A stretch of 27,458 nt of DNA from UBA5070 sp035604215 (GCA_035604215.1 DATNIW010000069.1:1-27458), one strand, 5' to 3'. Positions 6,329 through 15,010 are shown, counted from the stretch's first letter. Numbers and translations are program-made. Notes: generated by a model from the sequence alone, not told the origin.

Positions 6329-8680
6329 TCAGGATCCTTGCGGATGGAGCTTGCCGATCCATCGTTCCAGGGCGGCGCGCAGGTTGGCCAGGCGGATGGG
6401 CTTGGAGATGTAGTCGTCCATCCCCTGCTTCAGGAAGAGCTCGCGGTCGCCCTCCATCGCGTGCGCCGTCAACGCCACCACGGGGATCCTGCTGGCTCCG
6501 TCTCCCGCCTCGCCCGATCGGATGCGCAGGACCGCCTCGATCCCGTCCATCTCCGGCATCTGGATGTCCATCAGCACGAGCTGGTACCGTTCGCGGTGCG
6601 ATTTGAGCGCTTCCAGGGTTTCGCGTCCGTTCCCCACGACGTCCGACTCCAGCCCCAGTTTGGCCAGCAGCCCCACCACCACCTTCTGGTTCACGCGGTT
6701 GTCCTCCGCGACCAGCACCCTCCCCGAAAGCGGACCCTCGGTGCCGGAGGCGGAGGAATCCACCCCAAGGAGATGGGGGTCGACTTCCTGGAAGGACAGG
6801 CGGAATCCGAAGGCCGAGCCGGTCGGGGAACTCTCCACGCCCAGGCTTCCGCCCATCTGCCGCACCAGGTTGTTGGCGATGGCCAATCCCAGCCCTGTTC
6901 CGCCATGGCGACGGGACAACGAGCCGTCGAGCTGTCGGAAGGGCTGGAAGATGTCGCCCAACCGGTCGAGGGGGATGCCCGGTCCGGAGTCCTCGACGCG
7001 AAACTGCAGGTGGGTCGCTCCCTCCGCATCCCCCAGCCGGTTCACCTCCAGCGAGACCAGGCCCCGCTCGGTGAACTTCACCGCGTTCCCCGCCAGGTTC
7101 AGCAGCACCTGCCGCAGCCGCACCGGGTCGCCTCGCACGGCCAGCGGCATCGCGCCCACCTTGCGGACCTCCCATTCCAGACCCTTGGATCCCGCCAGAT
7201 ACCCCATCATGCCACCGACTTCGTCCAGCACCGAACGGATCTCGAACACGTCCTGGGAAAGGCGGAATTCGCCCGCTTCCATCCGCGAAAGGTCCAGGAT
7301 GTCGTTAATGACCGTGAGCAGCCCCTGCGAGGACTGCCGCATGGTGCGCAAAAGATCCTGCTGGTCGGCGTCCAGGCGCGTGTCACCCAGCATCTCGCCC
7401 ATCCCCAGGATGGCGTTCAGGGGGGTCCGGATCTCGTGGGATACGTTGGCCAAGAAGCGCGCCTGGAGCCGGTTGGCCTCCTCCGCCCGCTCGCGGGCCT
7501 CCTCCAGCTCCTTCTCGCGCTTGAGGCGTTCGGCGATGAGGCTGTCGAAATCCGACTTCACGACCAGGAGCGAGGTGGCCACTTGGTGGAAGGGATGGTT
7601 GGGAGGGTATGGGTTCGCCCCCTTGACTTCCGAATCCCATTGGAGGTCCCCGATGAACTCCATCAACCTCCAGGCGGTGTCCCATTTGTCGCGCTGCAGG
7701 AAGCGGCGGGTCCTCTGCCAGAGGGAGGAGGTCGCATGGGTCGGGCTCGGGGACGAGTCGACCGCCGCCGTTTCCTCCAGGTAGCGATCCAGGTTCTCCC
7801 CGGGTTGCAGGAACACCATGTTTTCCTGGTAGGCGAGGTTCAGGGTCACCAGCGAGAACCGGTGGCTCCACGGCAATCCGCAGATCACGTGCCGTCTCGC
7901 GGGGAACAGCCGGTTGATGCGGTTGAGCTGGCGGGAACCCGCGAGGAGGGCGGCCAGGTCGACATGGTCCAGCCCCGAATAGTCCACGACCTTGCAGAAC
8001 CGGTTCGGCTGGAGGGCCTGTCTGGATAGGAATCCCTCGTAGGCTTGGAAGAGCGGGGGGATGTCCCTTCCCCGGATCCGGCCGTGGATGTTGATCCGGA
8101 CCACCTGCCGTTCGTCCAGGGGGTGGAATTCCACCCTCAGGTCCCCGTGGGTCCAGTCCTCCACGCCTTGGACAGGTGCCGGTCGGACCGGCCCCAGTTT
8201 CTTGTCCAGCATGCGGAAGGCGGTCTCGAGCGCTTCGGCGTAACCGGATGTCGCGTCCACCACCATGCGCAAGGGGAGGATCCGGCGGGACAGGCGGACG
8301 ATGAGCTTCAGGAACGGGTTCAGGCCGAAGAAAAGGATCCCGTGCAGGTCGTCCTGGTGCTTGAGATGGTAGTCGATGTAGGCCTGTCGCGTGACGTTGT
8401 CCGTGGCCCCCAGATGGGTGTAGTCCTCCAGGAGAACCATCTTCCTGCCGGGTTGCAGGAACTCCTGGAAGATGGTCTCCACCACCCTGCAGTACTCCAG
8501 GACATCCTCCACGTAGGTGCGACCGAAGCTCTGGCAGAAGATCAATTCGCCGTCCAGGACCCCCAGGCGGTAGGTGTGGTGGTTGGATGCCAGAACCCAT
8601 TCCGGACGGGTGTGGTAATGCCGCCCCGTGACAGGGCAGACCATCTCCGGCAGCGCCGGCTGGATCCACTTGCCCTTCAT
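6329..8680 (-). CDS. Hybrid histidine kinase with duplicated N-terminal module and C-terminal receiver
   Basis: A soluble 783-residue hybrid sensor kinase with no membrane segment. Order: an N-terminal region (about 1-305) that appears to hold two related units (about 37-157 and 192-304), each with an LEDYTHL- or VVDYSGL-type strand and a later FFGLNPF- or ICGLPWS-type strand; a linker; coiled coil (about 380-408); HisKA with phospho-acceptor His415 in NVSHEIRTPLN; HATPase_c with N box GNAVKF (Asn532), G1 EDSGPGIP and G2 GGTGLGLAI; and a receiver domain (about 653-775) with acidic Glu659/Asp660, phospho-acceptor Asp705 in LMDIQMPEMDG, Thr738 and Lys760. All catalytic residues look intact. The ATG overlaps the stop of the upstream CPBP protease gene (ATGA, 8677-8680), so the two are translationally coupled. 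No output domain follows the receiver, so a separate phosphotransfer protein or regulator is expected elsewhere. Confidence 0.93.
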   Translation of the reverse strand: MKGKWIQPALPEMVCPVTGRHYHTRPEWVLASNHHTYRLGVLDGELIFCQSFGRTYVEDVLEYCRVVETIFQEFLQPGRKMVLLEDYTHLGATDNVTRQAYIDYHLKHQDDLHGILFFGLNPFLKLIVRLSRRILPLRMVVDATSGYAEALETAFRMLDKKLGPVRPAPVQGVEDWTHGDLRVEFHPLDERQVVRINIHGRIRGRDIPPLFQAYEGFLSRQALQPNRFCKVVDYSGLDHVDLAALLAGSRQLNRINRLFPARRHVICGLPWSHRFSLVTLNLAYQENMVFLQPGENLDRYLEETAAVDSSPSPTHATSSLWQRTRRFLQRDKWDTAWRLMEFIGDLQWDSEVKGANPYPPNHPFHQVATSLLVVKSDFDSLIAERLKREKELEEARERAEEANRLQARFLANVSHEIRTPLNAILGMGEMLGDTRLDADQQDLLRTMRQSSQGLLTVINDILDLSRMEAGEFRLSQDVFEIRSVLDEVGGMMGYLAGSKGLEWEVRKVGAMPLAVRGDPVRLRQVLLNLAGNAVKFTERGLVSLEVNRLGDAEGATHLQFRVEDSGPGIPLDRLGDIFQPFRQLDGSLSRRHGGTGLGLAIANNLVRQMGGSLGVESSPTGSAFGFRLSFQEVDPHLLGVDSSASGTEGPLSGRVLVAEDNRVNQKVVVGLLAKLGLESDVVGNGRETLEALKSHRERYQLVLMDIQMPEMDGIEAVLRIRSGEAGDGASRIPVVALTAHAMEGDRELFLKQGMDDYISKPIRLANLRAALERWIGKLHPQGS

Positions 8681-10419
8681 GCCCGGCTCTCCTCCGTCGG
8701 ATCGTCCGGTCCGGGCGTTGTGGCCAGCACCGGCTCTGTGCCGGGATCGAATCCGGCGAGGTCGGAATCCTCGCCCCAGGGTTCCGGATCGGGGCGCTTG
8801 CGCAACCGTTCCCAGGCGCGCCAAGCGATGGCCACGGCGGCGGGCAGGAGAGGGATCGCGATGCATCCCACCGCGGAAAGCCTGGTCCAGGGATCGTCGG
8901 ACAGGATCCGGGTGCGGTTGAAGAGGAAAAGATCGCAGGCCCAATGGGAGAGGACCACCGTCAACGCGTCCCACCGGATGAATGCCCATCCCCAGAGGAT
9001 GCCCACCAAGGTGATGGGGACGATCCTCGCCCACCACGGATCCGCGGGAGGGAGGAAGGATTCCCCGCAATGGACGGCGCCGTAGACCAGGGCGGGGAGG
9101 CAGGCCGCCGCCCAACGACCGAGCCCCAGGCGCAAGATCGCGTTCCCGGCGAAGTGTCGGTAGCCCAGTTCCTCCACCAGGCTGATCTGGAAGAAGAACA
9201 GGGCCAGCAGCAGGGTGGGGTGGGACGAATTCAGGCCGTAGAAGAAGAACCCCCGCGGCTGCAGCTCCACGAGGGCCCCGGGAACACGGGACATCCCCCA
9301 GGTGGCGAGCGCGAGGACGCCTCCGGCCACCCACCCCAGCAGGAATCCGCGCAGGGAGGCATGCCCCACCCCCACGCTGTTCCAGCGCAGCCGCAGGAAA
9401 TTGCGCAGGGCGATGCCGCGGTGGCGTGGGGCCTCCTGGTCCAGCGCGTCGGAAGCCGCCACGAAGCAGAACACCATCAAGGCCGGAAGCAGGTCGCCGA
9501 TCGCGCCCTGGAGCAGCGTGCGGGCCGCGGACATCCACCGGGGTCCCAGCGGATCCCAGAGTTCGAACAGGCGGGGTTCGCGCAGGAATCGGCTCGCCCC
9601 CAGGCAGAAGACGACCAACCCGGCCCCGATCGCCGGGATCTTGAACCCCACCAGGCCCCGGCGCACGGACACGAGCTTGTACAGGAACGCCGCGACCCCC
9701 ATGGAGGCGAAGATGGTGAAGGCCATGGCCTGCACGAACTGTTCCAGGAACTGCCTGCGCCGACCTTGGCGGATCCAGGCGGGCGGCACCACCACGGACG
9801 GTCGGACCTCCCGCACCGACGCCCCGGCCAGCCAAACGGTCATCTGCTCCTCGACGTCGGACCCCGGCGCCGCAGCGCGTTGGAACACGAAGGTCTGGTC
9901 GTCGCGGGAATCCAGGTGGCGGACCTCGCGGCGGCGCAGTTCCCAGCCGGACAGATCCTGCCCGATGTGGGCGCGGACCGCCGCGAGGACCGCGAGTCTG
10001 GCCGAGGTCGAATCCAGCCTGGCGCCCGGTTCGTCGTCCTCGGTGGCGCGGTTCCAGCCGACCAACCCCTGGCTGGGATGGATCCAGAAGGTCACCGCCC
10101 CCGGGTTTCCCGCCTTCTTGAACTGGATCTCGTGGAGGTACACGGGAAGCTCCGAGAGCAGATCCTGGGTCTCCCGGCGGGAGCGAGTCCTCTCCAACCA
10201 GGAGAGGGCCGGCTCGTCCACCACCAGTTGGCTCTCCTCGCTCCATCCCCCCAGATCCTGTCCCACCGCGGATTGGTGCTCGAGCGCCATGCCTTCCAAG
10301 GCGCGGGCGTCGGTCGAGGTCGGAAGGTCGGCCACCGGCCAAAGCCGATCCAGGGAGACGAGGAATCCGGCACCGCACACCATGGCGGCTCCGAGCAGGA
10401 GGGCATCGGTTCGTTTCAT
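8677..10419 (-). CDS. CPBP-family intramembrane protease with large N-terminal extracytoplasmic domain
   Basis: A 580-residue membrane protein. Residues 7-23 form a membrane anchor or uncleaved signal. About 30-215 are soluble and probably extracytoplasmic, and carry two similar segments 100 residues apart, VGQDLGGW (52-59) and IGQDLSGW (152-159). From about 230 there are several hydrophobic segments and the CPBP (Rce1/Abi) signature: VEELGYRHF (Glu416, Glu417, Arg421), then VYGAVHC (His450) and VLSHWACDLF (His492, Asp496). These are the putative catalytic residues of glutamate-type intramembrane proteases. The C-terminus (about 540-580) is a Pro/Asp/Glu-rich cytoplasmic tail. The gene is followed by the hybrid kinase with ATGA overlap. 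The family includes CAAX proteases and immunity proteins; the substrate here is unknown. A TAGAAT box lies 9 nt before the ATG. Confidence 0.88.
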   Translation of the reverse strand: MKRTDALLLGAAMVCGAGFLVSLDRLWPVADLPTSTDARALEGMALEHQSAVGQDLGGWSEESQLVVDEPALSWLERTRSRRETQDLLSELPVYLHEIQFKKAGNPGAVTFWIHPSQGLVGWNRATEDDEPGARLDSTSARLAVLAAVRAHIGQDLSGWELRRREVRHLDSRDDQTFVFQRAAAPGSDVEEQMTVWLAGASVREVRPSVVVPPAWIRQGRRRQFLEQFVQAMAFTIFASMGVAAFLYKLVSVRRGLVGFKIPAIGAGLVVFCLGASRFLREPRLFELWDPLGPRWMSAARTLLQGAIGDLLPALMVFCFVAASDALDQEAPRHRGIALRNFLRLRWNSVGVGHASLRGFLLGWVAGGVLALATWGMSRVPGALVELQPRGFFFYGLNSSHPTLLLALFFFQISLVEELGYRHFAGNAILRLGLGRWAAACLPALVYGAVHCGESFLPPADPWWARIVPITLVGILWGWAFIRWDALTVVLSHWACDLFLFNRTRILSDDPWTRLSAVGCIAIPLLPAAVAIAWRAWERLRKRPDPEPWGEDSDLAGFDPGTEPVLATTPGPDDPTEESRA

Positions 10420-10428
10420 CCGAGTCCC

Positions 10429-10434
10429 ATTCTA
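10429..10434 (-). promoter_or_regulatory. Candidate -10 box (TAGAAT) for the CPBP protease-histidine kinase pair
   Basis: TAGAAT on the minus strand, 9 nt before the ATG at 10419 and overlapping the stop codon of queD (10432-10434). Transcription would begin within a few bases of the start codon. No -35 match is clear. Confidence 0.35.
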
Positions 10435-10809
10435 CCCTAAGTGCGCCCGGCCGTGGTAGTTGCATCCGGAGGTGCAGGTCTCCCGCACCGAAACCACCGA
10501 CAGCAAAGGCAAGGCCGGCGACAGCCGATCCCAGATCCAGGCCGCCAGGACCTCGCTGGTGGGATTCTCCAATCCGGGGATCTCGTTCAGGTACCTGTGG
10601 TCCAGGATCTCGTGCACCGGTCTCCAGGCCTCCTTCAGGTCGGCGAAGTCCATCACCCAGCCGGATTCGTCGCCGGGAATCCCGCGGATTCCCACGCGCA
10701 CCCGGAAGGAGTGCCCGTGCAATCGACCGCACTTGTGGCCCTCCGGCACCCGGGGGAGCAGGTGCGCCGACTCGAAGCCGAACTCCTTCCAGATTTCCGT
10801 TTCTTCCAT
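10432..10809 (-). CDS. queD: 6-carboxy-5,6,7,8-tetrahydropterin synthase (QueD / PTPS family)
   Basis: Converts 7,8-dihydroneopterin triphosphate to 6-carboxytetrahydropterin, the second step to preQ0 and queuosine. The 125-aa product has the family's short length. Zinc ligands are His16 (ESAH), His31 and His33 (RLHGHS). The catalytic Cys27 lies in GHKCGRLHGHS, His71 in LDHRYLNE and Glu110 in VRET. The sequence VRETCTSGCNYHG near the end is typical of QueD. GGAGG sits 8 nt before the ATG. It is divergent from the AsmA gene and lies only 12 bp upstream of the CPBP gene on the same strand, so the three genes may be partly co-transcribed. queF is 11 kb away in the window; queC and queE are not seen. 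Confidence 0.93.
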   Translation of the reverse strand: MEETEIWKEFGFESAHLLPRVPEGHKCGRLHGHSFRVRVGIRGIPGDESGWVMDFADLKEAWRPVHEILDHRYLNEIPGLENPTSEVLAAWIWDRLSPALPLLSVVSVRETCTSGCNYHGRAHLG

Positions 10810-10874
10810 CGAGATCGCCTCCCGTCCGCGCTCCTCCCAAAGGGAACTCCCCGAGGCCGCTCCGTCATCGGGTC

Positions 10875-10880
10875 TATCTT
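10875..10880 (+). promoter_or_regulatory. Candidate -10 box (TATCTT) for the AsmA gene
   Basis: TATCTTGTGGG in the 120-bp gap between the divergent queD and AsmA genes, 49 bp before the AsmA ATG. It is followed by GCGATCGC and a short CGCGG...CCGCG dyad in the leader. This is inferred from composition only. Confidence 0.3.
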
Positions 10881-10929
10881 GTGGGACGCGATCGCGGGCC
10901 GCAAGCCGCGAACCGACGTGGAGGTCCTC

Positions 10930-13590
10930 ATGAAGCGCGTGGTCAAGTTCGGATTGATCGGAGCGGGTGTGCTCGTGGTCCTGTGGGTGGCCCTGGCCGC
11001 CGCCGTGTGGGTGGCGTTCCCGCCGGCCAAAGTGAAGGCCCTGGTCCTCGACGAGGCCGGAAGCCTTCTCCACCGCAAGGTGGAACTGGAATCCGCCCGC
11101 GTGCGTGTGTTCCCCTTCCTGGGGGTGAGCCTGGCGGGCCTCTCCGTGGGGAACAACCCCGACAGCGGCTTTTCCGCCGAGCCCCTGGCGAGCCTGAAGT
11201 CCCTGGATGTGCGGCTTTCGCTCGCGAGCATCCTGCACCTGTCCCCGGTGGTCGACGCCATCGTCCTGGAAAAGCCCGCGATCCGCCTGGAGGTGCTCGC
11301 CGACGGACGCACCGGCTTGGACGGGATCGGCGGACCCAAGGACACCACCCACCAGGTGAAATCGGATTCCGTCAAACCCCTGACCCTTCCGTTTCCGCTC
11401 AGCGTCCGCAGCATTTCCATCGTGGGCGGTTCCGTCTCCTACCTGGACCACAAGGCCGACCGCGAGGTGGTCTTGGGCGACATTTCCCAGGAGGTCTCGA
11501 TCTCCGCCGACAAATCCCTCCAGAACGTCGAGACCAAGGGCACGCTCTCCATCGAGGACATCTCGGTTTCGGGCAAGGGCTTCCCCGTGCGCAAGGGGGG
11601 AATCCACCTGGAGGTGGAACACGACATCTCCTTGAACCTGCCCGGCGCCTCGGTGCGGATCCGCAAGGTCCGGGCCTCCCTCCAGGACATCGGAGCCACC
11701 CTCTCCGGAACGGCGTCCAACATCCTGACCCGGCCGGTCGTGGACCTGAAGATCGAGACCGATGCGCCCATCGATCTGTCCAAGGTGCTCGCCCAGGTGC
11801 CCGCTGAAATCAGTCCGGAACTTTCCAAGCTCTCCCTGGCCGGGCAGGTGGACTTTTCCCTGACGGCGAAGGGCGAAGTGGGTCCCGCCGCCGTCCCCGA
11901 CGTGGAAGGCGTGATCCACGCGAGGTCCATTTCCGCTTCCGTGCAGGGACTGCCCGCGAAGCTCTCCGGATTGGGCTCGCGCGTGACCATCCACCACACG
12001 CGCACCGTGGAGATCGATTCCACCCAGTGGGTGCTGGACGGCGCTCCCGGCAGCTTGAGCCTCGCGGTGGACAGCCTTCCCGTGCCGCCCCACAAGAGCG
12101 TCCCCGTCCTGCGGGGACTCTCGGCCCAGGGCAAGGTGGATCTGGGCTCCTTCGCCCAGGTGCTCGCGCCCCTGGTTCCCGCCCTGGACTCGCTCAAGCC
12201 CACGGGAGAACTCGCCTGGTCCGTGACCGGAAAGGGCCGGCTGGACCCGCAGAATCCCCTGGGCCTCCAGATCCAGGGAACCGCCTCCCTCTCCAAGGTC
12301 TCGGCGAAGATCTCCGGTCTGCCCGACCGGCCCGTTGTGGACGGAACCGCGTCCCTCGACAACACTTCGGCGGGAGCGAAGGTCGCCATCGTCATGGGTC
12401 CCACGGACCTTGCCGTGGACGCCAAGGTCGCCGACTGGCTTGCATTGGCGCTGCCCAAGCTCGCCCAGGGCAAGACCACGGCGGTGACCGTGGCCGCGCG
12501 ATCCAGGAAGATCGATCTGGATCGCCTGCTGCCACCCCCCGACACCGCGAAAGCGAAACCGTCGGCACCTCCTTCCGAGCTTCCCGTCCTTCCGAACATC
12601 TCGCTTGCCGCCACGTTCCAGGCCGACCTCGTCCAGGCGCTCGGGCTGTCCGTGACCGGCGTCGCCGGGAAGGCGAACCTCCAGAAGGGGCAGCTCGGCG
12701 AGAGCATGGCCGCCTCCCTGGCCGGAGGGAAGATCAACCAGAACCTGTCCGTGGATCTCTCCGACCGCAAGGCGCCGGGAATCCACCTGGTCGCGGACCT
12801 TGCCGGCGTGCAGATCCACGAGGTGCTCGTCGGTCTCAAGGACCGCATCCCCCCCGGCGCGGCCAAGAGCCTGTACGACAAGGTCTACGGCAAGGGAGGC
12901 GGCCACCTCCAGGCCTCGGTCAAGGCGCCCATCGCGGACATCGGCAAGAAACTGACCGCCGACCTCGCGGGCGCCCTCTCGGACGGCAAGATCGTGAACT
13001 TCCCCGCCATCGCGTCCATCACGTCCAAGGCGCACGCCATCTTCCCGTCGGTGCCTTCCTCCAGCGAACTCGATTTCAAGACCCTGTCCGTCCAGGCGCA
13101 GCTCGTGGACGGCAAGGTGATCCTGAAGGACCTGGTCGTGGACGGTTCCGGCTTGGGGATGGTCCAGGCCCAAGGCACCATCGGCGCCGACCAGAGCCTG
13201 GACATGCACGCCCAGACCCATCTGCCTCCGGGAGTCTCCGGCGCCCTGCAGTCGGGAGTCTCTTCGCTCTTCTCCTCCATCGGGATGTCGGGAACGAGCC
13301 TTCTGCCCACCGACAACCAGAAGAGGGTGGTGCTGGGCTGGCACGCGACCGGAACCGTCGCGAGCCCTTCCGTGGCTCCCGAACTCGCCAAATCCGCCGG
13401 ACCCGCGCAGAGCCCCGCTGCCCAGGTCAAGGAGAAGGTGGGGAAAGCGGTCCAGGCCCAGACGGAGAAGGTCAAGTCCCAGGCCGAGACGGCCGCCAAG
13501 CAAGCCGCCCAGGGCCAGACCCAGCAGGCCGTGCAAGGCGTGAAAGGCGCGGCCCAGGGTCTGCTGAAGGGCATCAAGAAGCCCTGGTGA
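10930..13590 (+). CDS. AsmA-family inner-membrane/periplasmic protein
   Basis: An 886-residue protein of the AsmA/TamB-like class, bridge-like proteins thought to affect outer-membrane lipid supply and assembly. Residues 7-28 are one N-terminal membrane segment (FGLIGAGVLVVLWVALAAAV). The classical AsmA opening follows: KVKALVLDEAGSLLHRKVEL, then FLGVSLAGLSVGNNPDSGF and a segment LASLKSLDVRLSLASILH. The body is repetitive beta-rich sequence with many short units such as GTASLSKVSAKISG. The family's C-terminal AsmA region is seen near 640-780 (DLAGVQIHEVL, GKGGGHLQASVKAPIADIGK, GALSDGKIVNFPAI). The last 60 residues are Gln/Ala/Lys-rich and probably helical. GGAGG lies 5 nt before the ATG. The gene ends 6 bp from the convergent murD-like gene, with no room for a separate terminator. 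Confidence 0.88.
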   Translation: MKRVVKFGLIGAGVLVVLWVALAAAVWVAFPPAKVKALVLDEAGSLLHRKVELESARVRVFPFLGVSLAGLSVGNNPDSGFSAEPLASLKSLDVRLSLASILHLSPVVDAIVLEKPAIRLEVLADGRTGLDGIGGPKDTTHQVKSDSVKPLTLPFPLSVRSISIVGGSVSYLDHKADREVVLGDISQEVSISADKSLQNVETKGTLSIEDISVSGKGFPVRKGGIHLEVEHDISLNLPGASVRIRKVRASLQDIGATLSGTASNILTRPVVDLKIETDAPIDLSKVLAQVPAEISPELSKLSLAGQVDFSLTAKGEVGPAAVPDVEGVIHARSISASVQGLPAKLSGLGSRVTIHHTRTVEIDSTQWVLDGAPGSLSLAVDSLPVPPHKSVPVLRGLSAQGKVDLGSFAQVLAPLVPALDSLKPTGELAWSVTGKGRLDPQNPLGLQIQGTASLSKVSAKISGLPDRPVVDGTASLDNTSAGAKVAIVMGPTDLAVDAKVADWLALALPKLAQGKTTAVTVAARSRKIDLDRLLPPPDTAKAKPSAPPSELPVLPNISLAATFQADLVQALGLSVTGVAGKANLQKGQLGESMAASLAGGKINQNLSVDLSDRKAPGIHLVADLAGVQIHEVLVGLKDRIPPGAAKSLYDKVYGKGGGHLQASVKAPIADIGKKLTADLAGALSDGKIVNFPAIASITSKAHAIFPSVPSSSELDFKTLSVQAQLVDGKVILKDLVVDGSGLGMVQAQGTIGADQSLDMHAQTHLPPGVSGALQSGVSSLFSSIGMSGTSLLPTDNQKRVVLGWHATGTVASPSVAPELAKSAGPAQSPAAQVKEKVGKAVQAQTEKVKSQAETAAKQAAQGQTQQAVQGVKGAAQGLLKGIKKPW

Positions 13591-13596
13591 CGGCGC

Positions 13597-15006
13597 TCAG
13601 CCCAAGGCGGCGACCAGCGCGGTGAAGGCTTCGCCGCGCTCCTTGTAGTTGCGGAAGAGCCCGAAGCTCGCGCAGGCCGGCGACAGCAGGACGGCTCCGC
13701 CCCCCGCGACGGAACGTCGGCAGTCCTCGAAGGCTTCCGCCAGTCCCGCGTGGTCGTGGACGGAAAACGGCAACGGCCCGCTCCCTTCCAGCGCCTTGCG
13801 CAACGAGGGAGCCGTGGCCCCGATCAGCGCCACGTGCACCAGATTCCCCGCCGCCCTCAGACCCGCGGCCAGTTCGGAGAAATCGATCCCCTTGTCGGAT
13901 CCGCCCAGGATCAGGGCGATGGGGGCCCCGGACAGGGCTTCCACCGCCGCGAGCGTCGCTTCCGGCCTGGTCGCGTAGGAATCGTCGTAGAATCGGACCC
14001 CCTCGCGCTCGCCCGCGAACTGCAACCGGTGCGCCAAGCCTTCGAAGGCCACCGCACCCTCCCGACAGGCCTCGTCGGAGGCTCCCAGGATCCTCGCGGC
14101 GCACCAGGCCAACGCGACATTGGACAGCTGGAATGCCCCCGGTACCCGAAGCTCGGACCGGTGCAGGAGGATCCGCCCGGTCCGCCCGTCGGCCAGCGAC
14201 TCGGTCCCGGGATCCAATTCGCCCCCGGCACCAACGGGATGCTGGGAAGCGGACCCCGCCATGCCCACGAACACCGAACCCGGATCTCCGCAGAGGAACA
14301 CGGAGTGGTCGGAATCAGACTGTTCCTCGCACAACCGCGCCTTGGCGTTCCAGTACTCCACCTGGTCCACGTGCCAGTCCAGGTGTTCGACGGTGACGCG
14401 GCCGCAGACCCCCACCCGGGGAGCGAACGCCGCGGGATCCACGCCGGAAAGGCCTCGCACCGGCGCCAGGTCCGAAAGCTGGAAGGAGGAAAGCTCCAGG
14501 AGCGCCAACTCGGGCAGGTCCTCGCGGAGGAGGAGATCGAGCATCGGGGTTCCGATGTTCCCTCCCACCACGTGGGGGACCTTGGCGGCGTCGAGCATCC
14601 GCGACAGGATGGTGGTGATGGTCCCCTTGCCGAAGGTGCCCGTGATCCCTGCCGCCGCCCCACCGCGGACGCTCTGGAAGAGAGCGAGGAAGACGTGGAG
14701 CTGGGAAATCGTCCGCCCCCCGGCGGCGGCGAAGGCGAGCAATTCCGGCAGGACCGGTCGGATTCCCGCGGACCGCACCACGGTGCCCTTCGCCGGCAGG
14801 TCGGAGAGGTAGAGGGGGCCCAGGCGGCCGACGCATCCCTCCGGTACGGGCGTGGAGGGATTCCGGTCGCGGAGGGTCAAGCGCTCGTATCCCGCTCCCA
14901 GGAGGAATCGCGCCGTGGACTGTCCCTCCAGACCGCCGCCGACGATCTCGACGGGTTCCGGGACGAGTTCTCGCAGGGCGGTCGACAGATCCGAAGGCGT
15001 CTTCAT
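13597..15006 (-). CDS. murD: UDP-N-acetylmuramoyl-L-alanine-glutamate ligase, MurD type, motif-divergent
   Basis: Cytoplasmic Mur ligase (469 aa) expected to add glutamate to UDP-MurNAc-L-Ala with ATP. Seen: an N-terminal Rossmann opening VEIVGGGLEGQSTARFL (19-35); ATP loop GITGTFGKGTITTIL (120-134, Lys127); ELSSFQL (Glu171); VEHLDWH (His208) and the Lys expected to be carbamylated, NAKARL (Lys222); domain 3 motifs DDSYATRPEA (341-350), GGSDKGIDF (Lys372) and the MurD signature LLSPACASFGLFRNYKERG (441-459). Odd points: the usual TNGKTT/S P-loop is TFGKGT, resembling FolC; NDSKAT is DDSYAT with Tyr344 for Lys; and it stands outside any dcw cell-wall cluster. It could be the sole MurD, a MurD2-like L-glutamate ligase or a paralogue. 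No SD is visible; TAATTT lies 9 nt before the ATG, flanked by a CGACC/GGTCG dyad. Confidence 0.85.
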   Translation of the reverse strand: MKTPSDLSTALRELVPEPVEIVGGGLEGQSTARFLLGAGYERLTLRDRNPSTPVPEGCVGRLGPLYLSDLPAKGTVVRSAGIRPVLPELLAFAAAGGRTISQLHVFLALFQSVRGGAAAGITGTFGKGTITTILSRMLDAAKVPHVVGGNIGTPMLDLLLREDLPELALLELSSFQLSDLAPVRGLSGVDPAAFAPRVGVCGRVTVEHLDWHVDQVEYWNAKARLCEEQSDSDHSVFLCGDPGSVFVGMAGSASQHPVGAGGELDPGTESLADGRTGRILLHRSELRVPGAFQLSNVALAWCAARILGASDEACREGAVAFEGLAHRLQFAGEREGVRFYDDSYATRPEATLAAVEALSGAPIALILGGSDKGIDFSELAAGLRAAGNLVHVALIGATAPSLRKALEGSGPLPFSVHDHAGLAEAFEDCRRSVAGGGAVLLSPACASFGLFRNYKERGEAFTALVAALG

Positions 15007-15010
15007 GGAG

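Noticed and set aside
8677..10419. Defence or bacteriocin-immunity (Abi) role for the CPBP gene
   Set aside because: The family name includes Abi proteins, but no bacteriocin, phage or defence gene is nearby, and coupling to a histidine kinase points to signalling instead.
10432..13536. Long minus-strand open frame opposite the AsmA gene
   Set aside because: Only its last 125 codons are real (queD); the rest is the antisense shadow of AsmA, rich in Gly, His and Arg.
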